Shown in pieces: positions 32,666 through 44,589 of a stretch of 64,000 nucleotides of DNA (positions are counted from its first letter, which is position 1; every line of letters begins with the position of its first letter). Location of the stretch: contig OZ024933.1 in assembly GCA_964017235.1 (NCBI GenBank), forward strand, positions 63,222,255 through 63,286,254. Reading direction: 5' to 3'. The notes under the pieces were generated by a model. The model was not told the origin of the DNA. It was given only the letters and a program-made list of their open reading frames with translations, and searched no databases. The position numbers were made by a program, and so were the translations under genes. Source of the stretch: Sabellastarte sp. h YS-2021. Its lineage: Eukaryota > Annelida > Polychaeta > Sabellida > Sabellidae.

Positions 32666-33545
32666 TGGGATAGCTGCTCTGCAGAGATACCCTGAAGATC
32701 AAAAATTTCGTCAAAATCGCTCTATGTAGCACAGTTTTTGAGATATCAGCATTTTTGTGTTTTGCAATTTTTGCGAAAAATTCAAAATGGCCACCATTTT
32801 TGGCCAGAGAAATTTTTTTTGAAAATTGGCATGGCTACTCTCAAGAGATACCCTGTTGATCAAAAATTTTGTCGAAATCGCTCTATCTAGCACAGTTTTC
32901 GAGATATAAGCATTTTTATGTTTTGCAATTTTGCGGGAAAAATTCGAAAATTCAAAATGGCCGCCATTTTTTGCAAGAAATTTTTTTTTTGAAAATTGGC
33001 ATGGCTTCTCTGGAGAGATACCCTGCGGGTCAAAAATTTCGTCGAAATCGCTCTATCTAGCACGGTTTTTGAGATATAAGCATTTTTATGTTTTGCAATT
33101 TTTGCGAAAAATTTGAAAATTCAAAATGGCCGCCATTTTTTGCGAGACAAAATTTTTTTGAAAATTGGCATGGCTACTCTCCAGAGATACCCTGTGGATC
33201 AAAAACTTTGTCCAAATCGCTCCATCTAGCACGGTTTTCGAGATATAAGCATTTTTATGTTTTGCAATTATGCGAAAAATTTGAAAATTCAAAATGGCCG
33301 CCATTTTTTGCGAGAAAATTTTTTTTTGAAAATTGATATGGCTACTCTGCAGAGATACCCTGTGGGTCAAAAATTTCGTCGAAATCGCTCCATCTAGCAC
33401 AGTTTTCGAGATATAGGCATTTTTATGTTTTGCAATTTTTGAGAAAACTTCGAAAATTTAAAATTCCCGCCATTTTTGTCTCACCCTGTGGGTCAAAAAT
33501 TTCGTCGAAATCGCTCTATCTAGCACGGTTTGTCAAGATATAAGC
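32666..33545 (+). repeat. About 169-bp tandem array related to the X array (in Y)
   Basis: Units carry cgctctatctagcacggttt, gagatataagcatttttatg and ttcaaaatggccgccatttt, with the core atggccgccat at about 32958, 33127 and 33295. The words and the period match the X array, but the two sets form separate subfamilies. Two further units lie at 30960-31240. Confidence 0.88.
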
Positions 33546-33925
33546 ATTTTGGTGTTTTCCTTATTTGGAAAATTCATAATGATTAATTAATCATTAATTA
33601 CTAGGCCATTTCTTAACCAATCAACGCCAAAATCTAATGATTTCCAGATTTTAATAGAATGAATGTATTTGTCAAGTTTCAGGTGAATTGATAAAATTCC
33701 TTTCAAGTTATCATCCGGACAAGCTTCCCCATCGAAAAAAGACATTTTTGGTCATGTGACCTCTCTGATTGGTTGAAATGTCACTGCAGTATATTCAAAA
33801 AAATTCCTCAAGGCTACTGCCTAAACCTGCCAAATTTGAAAAGAATCCGCCTAGCGGTTACAGAGTTATAAGGAAAACAAAATGCGGAGCCGGCGGAGCC
33901 TGAAGGTCTCCCATACACAAACAAA

Positions 33926-33941
33926 CGTCCCTTGCGGGACG
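33926..33941. repeat. Terminal hairpin of element Y
   Basis: CGTCCCTTGCGGGACG is a perfect 6-bp stem with a 4-base loop, one base from the right end of Y. Confidence 0.8.
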
Positions 33942-33946
33942 CTTAA

Positions 33947-34440
33947 GAAAATACTGTAAATGCATTAGTTTTTAGGTTACAACTGATTTACTCAACAGTG
34001 AAAACCCCAAATTAGCTATTGCTCATCTATGCAATGGTTCACAGATCTGCAATTTAACCATGTTATAGCTAACCAAAAAGTAGGTGAATAACATATTAAA
34101 CAAAATAGCTGATTGAAAAGTAGGTGAATAACATATTTTAAGAAAATACTGTAAATGCAATAATATTTAAGGTACAACTGATTTACTCAGCAGTGACAAC
34201 CTGAAAGTAGCTATTACTCATCTATGCCATGAGCTACATGTCAGCAATTTTGCTATGTTATAGATGACCCAAAAGTAGGTGAATATAAACAAAATTCAAA
34301 AAAGTGTAATAGTTTTCAAGTTACAAGTGATTTTACTCATTATGGAAGGTACTAAAAAGTCAGAAAGTACCTATTACTCACTTAGCTATTGGAATAGATG
34401 CCCAAGTTACTAGTGTATGGATCCAGTGCCATGTTGAGGA
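33947..34440 (+). repeat. 155-bp satellite, right part of the block split by Y
   Basis: About three degenerate units (actgtaaatgca, tttactcaacagtgaaaacc, tagctattgctcatctatgc, gtaggtgaataacatatt), ending in the acccaagttactc-type edge also seen near 20620-20640. Confidence 0.85.
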
Positions 34441-34968
34441 TCGATATTGAACAAAAATTTAGGGTGGTGGATCGATCAATATTGAAAGTAACGTAAGCCG
34501 TGGGCGATATTACATGGTGAAGACTTGCACATTTTAATTCACAAAATTATCAAAACATACTATTTATGCACCAAAAATATATTTCTGCAATATAAAATAC
34601 AAGGGTGCAGTGGCTGGCTTTTGCCAACCACGGAGTCGAATCTTTGGACAGTACGTAGTGGGTGTTGAAATCTGTAAACTCTGTATTATCGCCCGCATTT
34701 GCAAACTGCTTCCAAACACGTTGTTTTCAGATTTGTGTAGTGAGATGTATATTTGTAGTGACGTGATGTGAAACGTGTGTAGATGTGCAGTTTGAAATGT
34801 GATTTTGAAGTGAGAAGACATATTTTAATTTTGAAGTGTGAAGATTAGTGAACTGGTTTATTTTGTAAATATAAAACAATTTGGAAGGCATAAATTAAAG
34901 TGTTATATGGATATTTTATAGAAGCAAACTGTAAGCATTTTAATAAAATATTCAACAATTTCATTTAA
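34441..34968. other. Non-coding spacer before X2
   Basis: No gene, array or known element is seen. Scattered short open frames (such as 34564-34821 on the minus strand) lack any recognised domain. Confidence 0.5.
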
Positions 34969-37900
34969 AACTAGAAATAGGACACCCTGTTGATAGTAGC
35001 TGCGACATATGAATAGAAACAGGATAGCATAGAAGAACACACATTATCATGTGTAATGTCCACCCATGAACCTTTTGCCAAAATTGTACAGTAGTCTTAC
35101 AAGACCCTGTTTCATTTGTAAAATATATCAATGATGCTTAAATATTTATTAGTGTACATGTAAATTATTTCAGCTTCATGCCTTTTTGCATTGGTTGGGT
35201 TGAAAATTTTGACAAAATCACTCTATCTTGCACGGTTAAGAAGATAGAAGCAAATTTCTGTTTTTCTATTTTTGGCAAAAATATGAAAATTCAAAATGGC
35301 CGCCATTTTTGGGAAGAGGAAAATTTTTTTGAAAATTGCCAAGAGTACATTTCTTAGATACCCTATGGGTCGAAAATTTCGACGAAATCGCTCTATCTGT
35401 AACGGTTAAGGAGATAGAAGCAATTTTGTGTTTTGCCATTTTGGGGAAAAATTCGAAAATTCAAAATGGCCGCCATATGTGGGTAGAGGAAAATTTTTGA
35501 AAATTGCCAAGAGTACATTGCTCAGATACCCTGTGGGTCGAAAATTTCGACGAAATCCCTTTATCTCACGCGGTTAATTTTGTGTTTTGCCATTTTGGGG
35601 AAAAATTCGAAAATTCAAAATGGCCGCCATTTTTGGTGAGGGGAAAATTTTTTGAAAATTGCCAAGAGTACATTGGTCAGATACCCTGTTGCTTGATAAT
35701 TTCGACGAAATCGCTCTACCTCGCACGGTTAAGGAGATAGAAGCAAATTCATGTTTTGCCATTTTTGGCAAAAATTTGAAAATTCAAAATGGTCGCCATT
35801 TTTGGGGAGGGGAATTATTTTTGAAAATTGCTAAGAGTGCATTTCTGAGATAACTTGTGGGTCGTAAATTTCGACGAAATGGCTCTATCTCGCACGGTTA
35901 AGGAGATAGAAGCAATTTTGTGTTTTGCCATTTTTTGGCAAAAATTCGAAAATTCAAAATGGCCGCCATTTTTGGGGAGGGGAAAATTTTTTGAAATTGC
36001 CAAGAGTACATTGCTCGGATACTCTGTGGGTCAAAAATTTCGACGAAATCGATCTGTGTCACACGGTTAAGGAGATAGAAGCAAATTCGTGTTTTGCCAT
36101 TTTTGGCAAAAATTCGAAAATTCAAAATGGCCGCCATTTTTGGGGAGGGGAAATTTTTTTGAAAATTGCCAAGAGTACATTTCTCAGATACCCTGTGGGT
36201 TGAAAATTTCGACGAAATCGCTCTATCTCACACGGTTAAGGAGATAGAAGCAAATTTGTGTTTTGCCATTTAGGCAAAAATTCGAAAATTCAAAATGGCC
36301 GCCATTTTTGGGGAGGGGAAAATTTTTTGAAAATTGCAAAGAGTACATTCCTTGATACCCTATGGGTCGAAAATTTCGACGAAATCGCTCTATCTCGTAC
36401 GGTTAAGGAGATAGAAGCAATTTTGTGTTTTGCCATTTTGGGGAAAAATTCGAAAATTCAAAATGGCCGCCATATGTGGGAAGAGGAAAATTTTTGAAAA
36501 TTGCCAAGAGTACATTGCTCAGATACCCTGTGGGTCGAAAATTTCGACGAAATCTCTCTATCTCGCACGGTTAAGGAGATAGAAGCAAATTTGTGTTTTG
36601 TCATTTTTGGCAAAAATTCGAAAATTCAAAATGGCCGCCATTTTTGGGGAGGGGAAAATTTTTTGAAAATTGCAAAGAGTACATTTCTTAGATACCCTAT
36701 GGGTCGAAAATTTCAAAATCGCTCTATCTCGTACGGTTAAGGAGATAGAAGCAATTTTGTGTTTTGCCATTTTAGGGAAAAATTCGAAAATTCAAAATGG
36801 CCGCCATTTTTGGTGAGGGGAAAATTTTTTGAAAATTGCCAAGAGTACATTCCTCAGATACCCTGTGGGTCGAAAATTTCGACGAAATCGCTCTATCTCA
36901 CACGGTTAAAGAGATAGAAGCAAATTTGTGTTTTGCCATTTTAGCAAACATTCGAAAATTCAAAATGGCCACCATTTTTGAGAAGGGGAAAATTTTTTGA
37001 AAATTGCAAAGAGTACATTCCTTGTATACCCTGTGGGTCGAAAATTTCGACAAAATCTCTCTATCTCGCACAGTTAAGGAGATAGAAGCAAATTTGTGTT
37101 TTGCCATTTTGGCAAAACTCGAAAATTCAAAGTGGCCGCCATATGTGGGAAGAGGAAAATTTTTGAAAATTGCCAAGAGTACAATGCTCAGATACCCTGT
37201 GGGTCGAAAATTTCGACGAAATTGCTCTATCTCACGTGGTTAAGGATATAGAAGCAAATTTGTGTTTCGCCATTTTTGGCAAAAATTCGAAAATTCAAAA
37301 TGGCCGCCATTTTTAGGGAGGGGAAAATGTTTTGAAAATTGCAAAGAGTACATTCCTTAGATACCCTGTGGGTCAGATATAGAAGCAAATTTGTGTTTTG
37401 CCATTTTTGGCAAAAATTCGAAAATTCAAAATGGCCGCCATTTTTAGGGAGGGGAAAATGTTTTGAAAATTGCAAAGAGTACATTCCTTAGATACCCTGT
37501 GGGTCGAAAATTTCGACAAAATCGCTCTATCTCGCACGGTTTAGGAGATATGAGCACATTTGCCTTTTTCAGTATTCAAAATAGCCAATTACTCATTTAT
37601 TTAATTAATTACTCACTCATCTATGAAGCAATTCCCCCCAAAAGTAATCCCATACAAGCTATTAACCCAATAAACCTACATACCAAATTTCAGAAAGCTA
37701 GGCTTAATAGCATTCCTTAAAATGTCTGGAAACCAAAGAGATACTCAAAAGTAGCAAAGTAGCTATTACTCAGTTAGCTATAGAGCTATCATCTCTAAAA
37801 GCAATCCCATACAAACAATTAACCCAAAAAACCTGCATGCCAAATTTGGTAAAGATAGGATAAGAAGTGTTGCCTAAATGTCTGGAAACCAAGTGGGACG

Positions 37901-37980
37901 CCGGACGCCAGACGGCAGACGCCGGACGTCAGAAAAAGCAAAAATAATATATCCACCCCCCCAATGGGGTGGACATAATA
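34969..37980 (+). mobile_element. Array-filled element X, copy 2 (3.0 kb)
   Basis: Collinear with X1: head (34969-35190, starting aactagaaatagga), tandem array (35200-37545), tail (37546-37950, with gcaatcccatacaa, caaatttggtaaagatagga and gtctggaaaccaa) and hairpin (37951-37974). It is 1 kb longer than X1 because the array has about 14 units against about 8. Head and tail are closely similar between copies, so the two are of similar, fairly recent age. Confidence 0.82.
35200..37545 (+). repeat. About 169-bp tandem array with a YY1-like word (in X2)
   Basis: About 14 units with the consensus described for X1: gacgaaatcgctctatctcg, cacggttaaggagatagaag, ttcaaaatggccgccatttt, aattgccaagagtacattcc. 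Some units have a variant centre, gccgccatatgtggg, that recurs several times, so units fall into at least two types. Open frames on both strands here come from the array. Confidence 0.9.
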
Positions 37981-38165
37981 AAAAATACATTTGCCTTCAT
38001 ATTTTTGTGATTTGTGTACACATGGCAGTCAGTACTTCTAGTCCTCATTTGTCAACAAATAAACCACAAAGAAATTATGAATGAAGTGATATCACTGTAG
38101 TACAAGCTTTCATTCAATAAAAAAAGCAAATTAACTGATGAATTTCATTGTTGTAAATGCTTGTT

Positions 38166-38960
38166 ATTTTAACCTCACGTGTCACGCAGTCACTGTTAGT
38201 GTAAAATCGTTGTCTGCGCATCCCCCATATTTTTATTGACCAATATCTCGTAGATCTTTTACTGAGTAGCACTAGACGTTTGTCATAAATTAGTGCATGT
38301 AAACTACAAATTTGTAGTATTTTCATTGTTAAGCAAAACAGAGCTTTTCCAGTAATATTAATTCCAAAAATTAAACTTTTTTCAGATAAAATATTTTACA
38401 ACTTCTTCCAACACTTTGAAACAGATTGACAAAAAAAAATGAAATGACGTGATAACTTCTAGGAAATGGAAACCCAAATATACAAGCGCCTTCAAGTGGT
38501 TGAATGTAGATATTTTTATTGGCCAATGTCTAGTACTATCGTGACGTCACTTCATTCATTAATTTGTTTGCGGTTTGTTTGTTTGACAAATGAGTAAGGT
38601 TGTGGCTACCTATTTTAAACACAAATATCTGTCAAGCGATGTGATTGGTTCATAACAAATACTTTTTAAATTAATTGTCATGCTTCGATGAATGAATGAA
38701 GTCATGTAGTTGCGCAGACAACAATTTTACATTAACAGTGACTGTGTGATAAACCAGCAGACGAATAAATATATATACTTTAATTGGGCTTTCACGTCTA
38801 GAAACCAGCAGATGAAACCGTTAAAAAAGACTCGTTCGAGTAGGCAAACACAATAGTTTCTAGGACATACGGGACCTTACAGAAAGCCAGACGTAGTGCT
38901 AGACAAGCTTCTTACTTTATAAAATATACCTTAATAAAAACGGCTGATTTAAAATCACAG
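38166..38960. repeat. Dispersed repeat V with inverted arms
   Basis: tcacgcagtcactgttagtg plus taaaatcgttgtctgcgca at about 38180-38220 is the reverse complement, with few mismatches, of tgcgcagacaacaattttac plus attaacagtgactgtgtga at about 38708-38750. A direct repeat, atatttttattg-ccaat, lies at 38228 and 38508. 38690-38960 also resembles the DNA on both sides of the first LINE. The arms suggest a MITE-like unit of about 590 bp. Confidence 0.55.
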
Positions 38961-39269
38961 CCACAACCCAGTACATAACTCGAATCAAAGATTTGACTAA
39001 TAATAAAATGAACAAAAATCACATAAAACAAGTGTTTTCATGCTTTCCTATGGACTAGGTGTCAGATTTTATATCTGTTCCGTGAAACAGGCACCAGGCT
39101 TTTTATTTCTGTTTATTTCTATTGTCTGCTTTTTATGGAGTTTATATAACAAATGTTTATTTATGCAGTAAAATTACTGTTTATTTTATTTTTGTATGTG
39201 TCTAAAATCCACCCACAGTATGTCAATTATTTACTTTCTGTTAAACAATGACCACATAACTCCATGCTG
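38961..39269. other. Non-coding spacer
   Basis: AT-rich, with no gene, array or recognised element. Confidence 0.45.
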
Positions 39270-39840
39270 CAAAAAAGCCATTGGGCCAACGGTGGCGTCC
39301 AACATTGGACCAACAGATATACCAATGTTAGGCCAACATCTGCATGCTCTCTGGGTTGTTGGCTAATGAAGGTGATCCACCGGTGGACCAATAGAAAAGC
39401 TTATCATTGGCTGCCAACATTGGGCCACTAATGGACCACCAGTAAACCTTATTACTAGCTGCCAACAGTGCACCACTGTCTATCAGCTGGTCACACCACC
39501 AGAGAACCATCACAAAAAGTTGATGGCCCCTAACAGTGGGCCACTGGTGGGCCACCAGTCAACCTTGTTGGCTACTGAAGGTGGTCCATCGGTGGGCCAC
39601 CAGTCAACCTTGTTGGCTACTGAAGGTGGTCCATCGGTGGGCCAATAGAAAAGCTTATCATTGGCTGCCGAAGGTGGGCCACTGATGGACCACCAGTAAA
39701 CTTACTGTCGGCTGCCAGTGGTGGACCACTGTCTACCAGCTGGTCAAGCCAATGGCTAGTCACCAGCTACAGCCAATATCGGACTGCTATGCCGCTGGTG
39801 GGCCAGTGGTGGCCCTACAGAGTCTTGCTATCTGGGATAT
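39270..39840. repeat. Imperfect tandem repeat rich in GGTGG/CCACC words
   Basis: A block of about 125 bp at 39376-39498 recurs about 256 bp later at 39632-39756 (gccaatagaaaagcttatca, ggaccaccagtaaac, accactgtcta-cagctggtc). Between them a 48-bp unit (ggtgggccaccagtcaacct, tgttggctactgaaggtggt) is directly repeated at about 39546 and 39594. It is locally GC-richer than the surroundings, and no reading frame is convincing. Confidence 0.75.
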
Positions 39841-40004
39841 TACTGCAAACACAGAAAATTGTGTTCCTGCATCTAAATGCTTTAGGGACAAGTGAAGATC
39901 GGCAAACCGACGGAAGATCTCCACCCTTGACCCATGTTTTAGTGGCGTTTCAACTGAATGTGCCTCTCTCTTCACTTGATCGATGCTTTATACTGGTCGG
40001 CCAG

Positions 40005-40169
40005 TGAATTTCGTCACCCCAGTGAAGTTGGCAATATTCACATTTAAATAAATGGAATAGCTTCTTTCAACGGCAAGGTATACATATATGCCGTAACTGG
40101 ACAATAAAAATTCTTTAATATTACCATAAAATGCAGGTGACAAACTTCACTGGGGTGACAAACTTCACG
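40005..40169. repeat. Small foldback element
   Basis: gtgaatttcgtcaccccagt and gaagtt (40005-40031) are mirrored by aacttcactggggtgacaaa and cttcac (about 40144-40169). The arms are about 27 bp with a loop of about 110 bp, which fits a short MITE-like foldback. Confidence 0.65.
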
Positions 40170-43100
40170 GGCTGAGCAGTACGTACTGTTAATACATTTA
40201 AGTGGATATTTTAAAGTGACAGTAATTTTCAGATATTGAAGTTTTTCGTATGGCGAGGAACTCTGTCCCAAAATGCCATCCATCAGTTTTAAAAAGGCAT
40301 ATTTTGAGACAGAAAACTCGGTCTAAGCAGTATGTTACAGTATCGCAATATACAAGTCTTTTATTATCGCCCACAAAAATGCTGAAAAGTATAAAAGAAG
40401 TAAATATGAAGCAATTAAGAAAAACCTTCAAACCCTTTTTAATATGTTCAATGTTTCAAACTGCTGTCAAACCATGACAATGACACATTACAATACACGA
40501 CATTTATATGTCCACCCAATTAGTGCTACAGGCGTTTACATGGTGCATACTAAATTTAATATGATTGGAAGGGATAGGTGCCCTCCTTCTCTAGGAATGT
40601 TTATTGGTGTTGTTGTCGTTGTTGTTGTTGGATGATTTTTAATGTAAAGTTAAAACACATTTCTTGCATTATAATATAACATATATGTGGGTGATACAGC
40701 TTTTTAAATATTTTTGAAAAAGGGTACTTGATAACAACCTCTATCTTGCTGGAATCTTGGTGAGACCCAGCATTCTTTTATATTTTTTGCACAGTATACA
40801 AATTCATAATATAATATTATGCGATGACACACATATAGATTGTGTTAAACTTCAAAACTAATATTATACTTAACATGGTATGGGCAGATTCATAAAAATA
40901 TAATAGAGAGGTTTAGTGTTACTTTTTTACCATCGAACCCTTAAACGCAAAGATATTTTATCAAATGCTTTTTAAAGTTTTGGAGGTTCATTACATTACA
41001 TTTTATACATAAAGGGTAGCTTAATTACATTCACCCACTCCTATCTATCTTATTAAAAACTAAAAGATACAAATAAATATGCCATATAGCCCAACATGTA
41101 GACAAATATATATGTATGTATATAAAGCACATTTTGGTCAAGTTTCACATCACAATATTGTCCCATATAAAAAGCACAGCCTGTTGACAAAGCATGATTG
41201 TTTTGTACTAGATCAAAGAATTCCTTCATAAGGACATTTAAAGTGTAATATAACAAACACTTATACTTGAAACCCAACGAATGTATTACTGAAAAACAGA
41301 TTTAATATTTTAAAATCTCATAAAAGTGCAGCAAATTTTTTTTCTGAAATGCTTCATGTTGTCTTTAAACATGCAGATAATGTATAACTGTTTCCATATC
41401 TACAGTTACAATCTTTATGAAAATGACACTACGCTTTCCTTCTTTTACCTTTCACTTAAAGTGAGTATTTTATCTCTTCATTAGAAACTCCAACTGCCCT
41501 TTTTTATTTGATTTTAATACTTTATGGCCTCTTTTGTATCATTGAATATAATAAACAGTAACATACAATATCAAAGATATCAAAGCAGTCTGAATATAGC
41601 TGATTATGTTTTCTTATTACTATAACACTGTGATCTGTATTTTAACATGAAAATTGCATTATTATAGTATACCCAGTACATTATTCTTATTCAGCTTTCA
41701 GTGAAGAATATAGAATTAGTTCTTCTAAATATAAATAAATGTCATGAAGTACCATCTAATTTGTCGTTTTTTAACCATAGCATAGTACATTGTTGTTATT
41801 ATTATTATAGGTCTACTTTTAACTGAATATTCATGAATCAAAATAGCTATGCAGAGTGCAAAAGAACTTTTCAAAAGCTTGTAGAATATAACTCATTCTT
41901 ATAATTTCTAACTTTTCTTTTACTTTAAAAGTAAAGCTAGAGTTTCCAGATCTAGTTTTATTAATAAACCACTTTCTAACAATACAATATAGTTAAACAC
42001 AAACTCTATATATCCATCCTTGAAGGGGGTGGGGAAAAGTAAAAAAAACTATTTCAGACAATGTAAAGTGAACTCTATAGAATTTATAGAATTTTATAAA
42101 GCTGTATAGTAAATTCCCCCCAGAAATAAATTGTCTCACTGCAATTGCAAATTTGTACTCTATGGTAACAGTCTCAGTGCATTAAATGCAGGTAGTTGAG
42201 GGAGATAACTGTCCATTTAGTAAATATTTAAATAAATGTTCCCTTAAATTACCTGCTAGACTATGTTTACATGTAAGCAGCTTACAACATCCAATTTCTA
42301 AAAGGGATTCAAAAATGTAACATTATCTTTTGTATTGATTCTTTCCTTCCAGAGCTAAAAATCACAGTCACAAACTTGTAATTGGTTGTCAAAAATCAGA
42401 CTTGGACAGGCATAAACAACAAAAAAAAGGGAGGAGGTGGGAAAAATCATTGTCACAGTTTCAACTTTCGATGTTGGGTGCTTGACAAAGATTTAAAACA
42501 ATAGGACACCATGTTGGTCAAAGAATTAACCTCACAATCTCCTACATCCTTTAGCTATACTTTTCTGAACATTTGATTTTAATCTTTGTGTGGCATGATC
42601 TTACTAGTGAAATTTTACCCAAAGAAGTGAAACTGGCCCAATTTAAGATTTATCTGGTATGCAGTAGACGTTCTGCTGACACAAACTTATTATTATTGCT
42701 ATCCAATGAATGACAACTGTGTTCAACTGATATTTAAATTGTTTTCTTAGGTCATAAGTCCACTTTTTTTCACTGAAGTAAAGGACTATCTTGAAGGCTC
42801 TTTATTTAGAGAAAAAGGTTTTGTCAATGTCTCATTGCTGCATTTCTTTTAATCATCATTCAACCAATAACCTTTTTTGGGAAGATATGTTAGTTAGATT
42901 CCCCCAGACTGCAAATTATAGGAACTTGTACAATGTAATAAGGTTGGGAACTATGGGGTATTTAGAGAGAAAACAGGCCAAAATTCTATTCATTTTAATT
43001 AGATGATTTGTTGATGTAGCCATTGCTACCTAATAGTTGCAACAATTTCAGCAGCAGCGAGACAAGTGAATTTTGTTTCAAGAAATGACAAGGGTGGGCT

Positions 43101-43630
43101 ATCCAAAACAGGGTATGGAATCTGGGGCTTAAAATGGAAGAAATAAAGAAAAATAATATTCCCAATTTCCAAAATTCCCTATCAGAAATATTTAATTTTT
43201 GTTTTATACCCCCTGGCAAAAAAGTTTGGTTCGCGGATTCTAGTTTTTTTATAAATAGCAAAGAGGTGCCATTTCGAACCTATATACTATAACAGGAGAA
43301 AGTTTCCTGAGAGTATTTGGGAAAGAATAAGAAGAAAAGTTAACATTCCCCATTAAGATTGGCTACAACATATCAGCCCAACTTAAGATAATCAAACTCA
43401 AAAATGATTTTAAAGCTAAAAATAATATAAAGTACTTTCATGTATTTGCAAATGGAAAGGAAATTATATATTATCATTGGTCAGCTTCAATGAACTGTAT
43501 ACAGAAATTTTATTTTGTTTATGTTTTTATTTGGTGTTGGTGTTCTGTGTTTTTTATTGATGTTGGATATCTTACCAATTTTAAGACTGGCGCTAGCCTG
43601 ACTTAGGAATCTTAGATTGGCCAGCCTATC
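40170..43630. other. Long AT-rich non-coding stretch
   Basis: I see no gene, tandem array or element end. A short gttgttgt run lies near 40605-40630. Open frames are short and without domains. Part of this could be untranslated or intronic sequence of genes outside the visible exons. Confidence 0.5.
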
Positions 43631-43639
43631 ATTATATGT

Positions 43640-44130
43640 GGAGGTTGTAGGTTGTGGTAATGAGATGCTAAGTTGTGGCTAATGAAATGCTAAGTCGTGG
43701 GAATGAGATACTAACCTATGGGAATCAGATACTAACTTGTGGGAACAAGATACTAAGTGGTTACCACATGATAGTAAATCTTTGTTTTCATTCATACCCA
43801 CACCTTATTAAGTCATTCCCACCACTAACTAAGTCATTCCCACCACTTACTAACTTGTTCCCACAACTTACTATCTCATTGCTACCACTTACTAATTCAT
43901 TCCCACCACGTAATAAGTCGTTCAAACTGCTTACTAACTCATTCCCACCACTTATTAAGTTGTTCCCACGACTTATTAACTCGTTCCTGCCACTTATTTA
44001 GTCATTCCCATGACTTACTGACTAGTACCCAACTCAGTCCTACCACTTGCTATCTTGTTCCCACCATTTAGTAACTCGTTCCCACCACTTACTAACTTGT
44101 TCCCGCCACTTACTATCTCGATCCCACCAC
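43640..44130. repeat. 21-bp minisatellite with an internal inversion
   Basis: 43640-43770 has units such as gtgggaatgagatactaact on the plus strand. 43795-44120 has the complementary sense (ttcccaccacttactaactc, 21-bp steps), so the array turns around near 43780. The step equals seven codons and creates a repetitive open frame that is not a gene. Confidence 0.85.
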
Positions 44131-44589
44131 TTTCCCAGGGGCCAATAATATGCAAACAGGGGTTAAAAATATTTAATATGCATGATACACAGTTATAACA
44201 GTGACCAATAACGGCTTTTATCAATTATTACTGAAACTAGTTAATAATATATAAATTCATTTAAGATTGTTACCAGATAACAAACAGAAAAATTATTTAC
44301 AATATACATGAGCACATAATGGTGTGGTTCCCACATATGGACACTATAACCCAATTTGTAGTAAACCTCTAAAATACAGTAATGCAACATACCTGTAATA
44401 ATAAGTATATGACCTCTGAATGTCACTAGGTAGGTAACTAAGGAGAATAACCATTAAAATTGCCAAAATGATAACCATAATGGTGTAAAAGTTGGACATG
44501 TAAAGTAATAGGAATAATAGGACCTTTGAAGGGTGACTTCTGTATAAGTTAGGTTTCATAGACAAAAAAATTGCTTGTACATTGGCATT

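Larger units (their letters stand above)
30828..33942. mobile_element. Array-filled element Y, 3.1 kb, in the 155-bp satellite
   Basis: The satellite text aacaaatttaa breaks here and continues ttaagaaaatactgtaaatg at 33943. With TTAA at both edges (30824-30827 and 33943-33946), removal restores the satellite consensus catatttaagcaaaatactg. The left edge reads actagaggatcac. An aagcgtcccg word at about 30881 is mirrored at the right end by cgggacgctt. The body is three arrays: about 170-bp units (30960-31240 and 32666-33545) and 133-bp units (31320-32660). There is no coding region. The TTAA reading and a simple A/T-site insertion without duplication fit equally well. Confidence 0.75.

Noticed and set aside
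43675..44001. 108-codon repetitive open frame
   Set aside because: Produced by the 21-bp minisatellite (seven-codon step).
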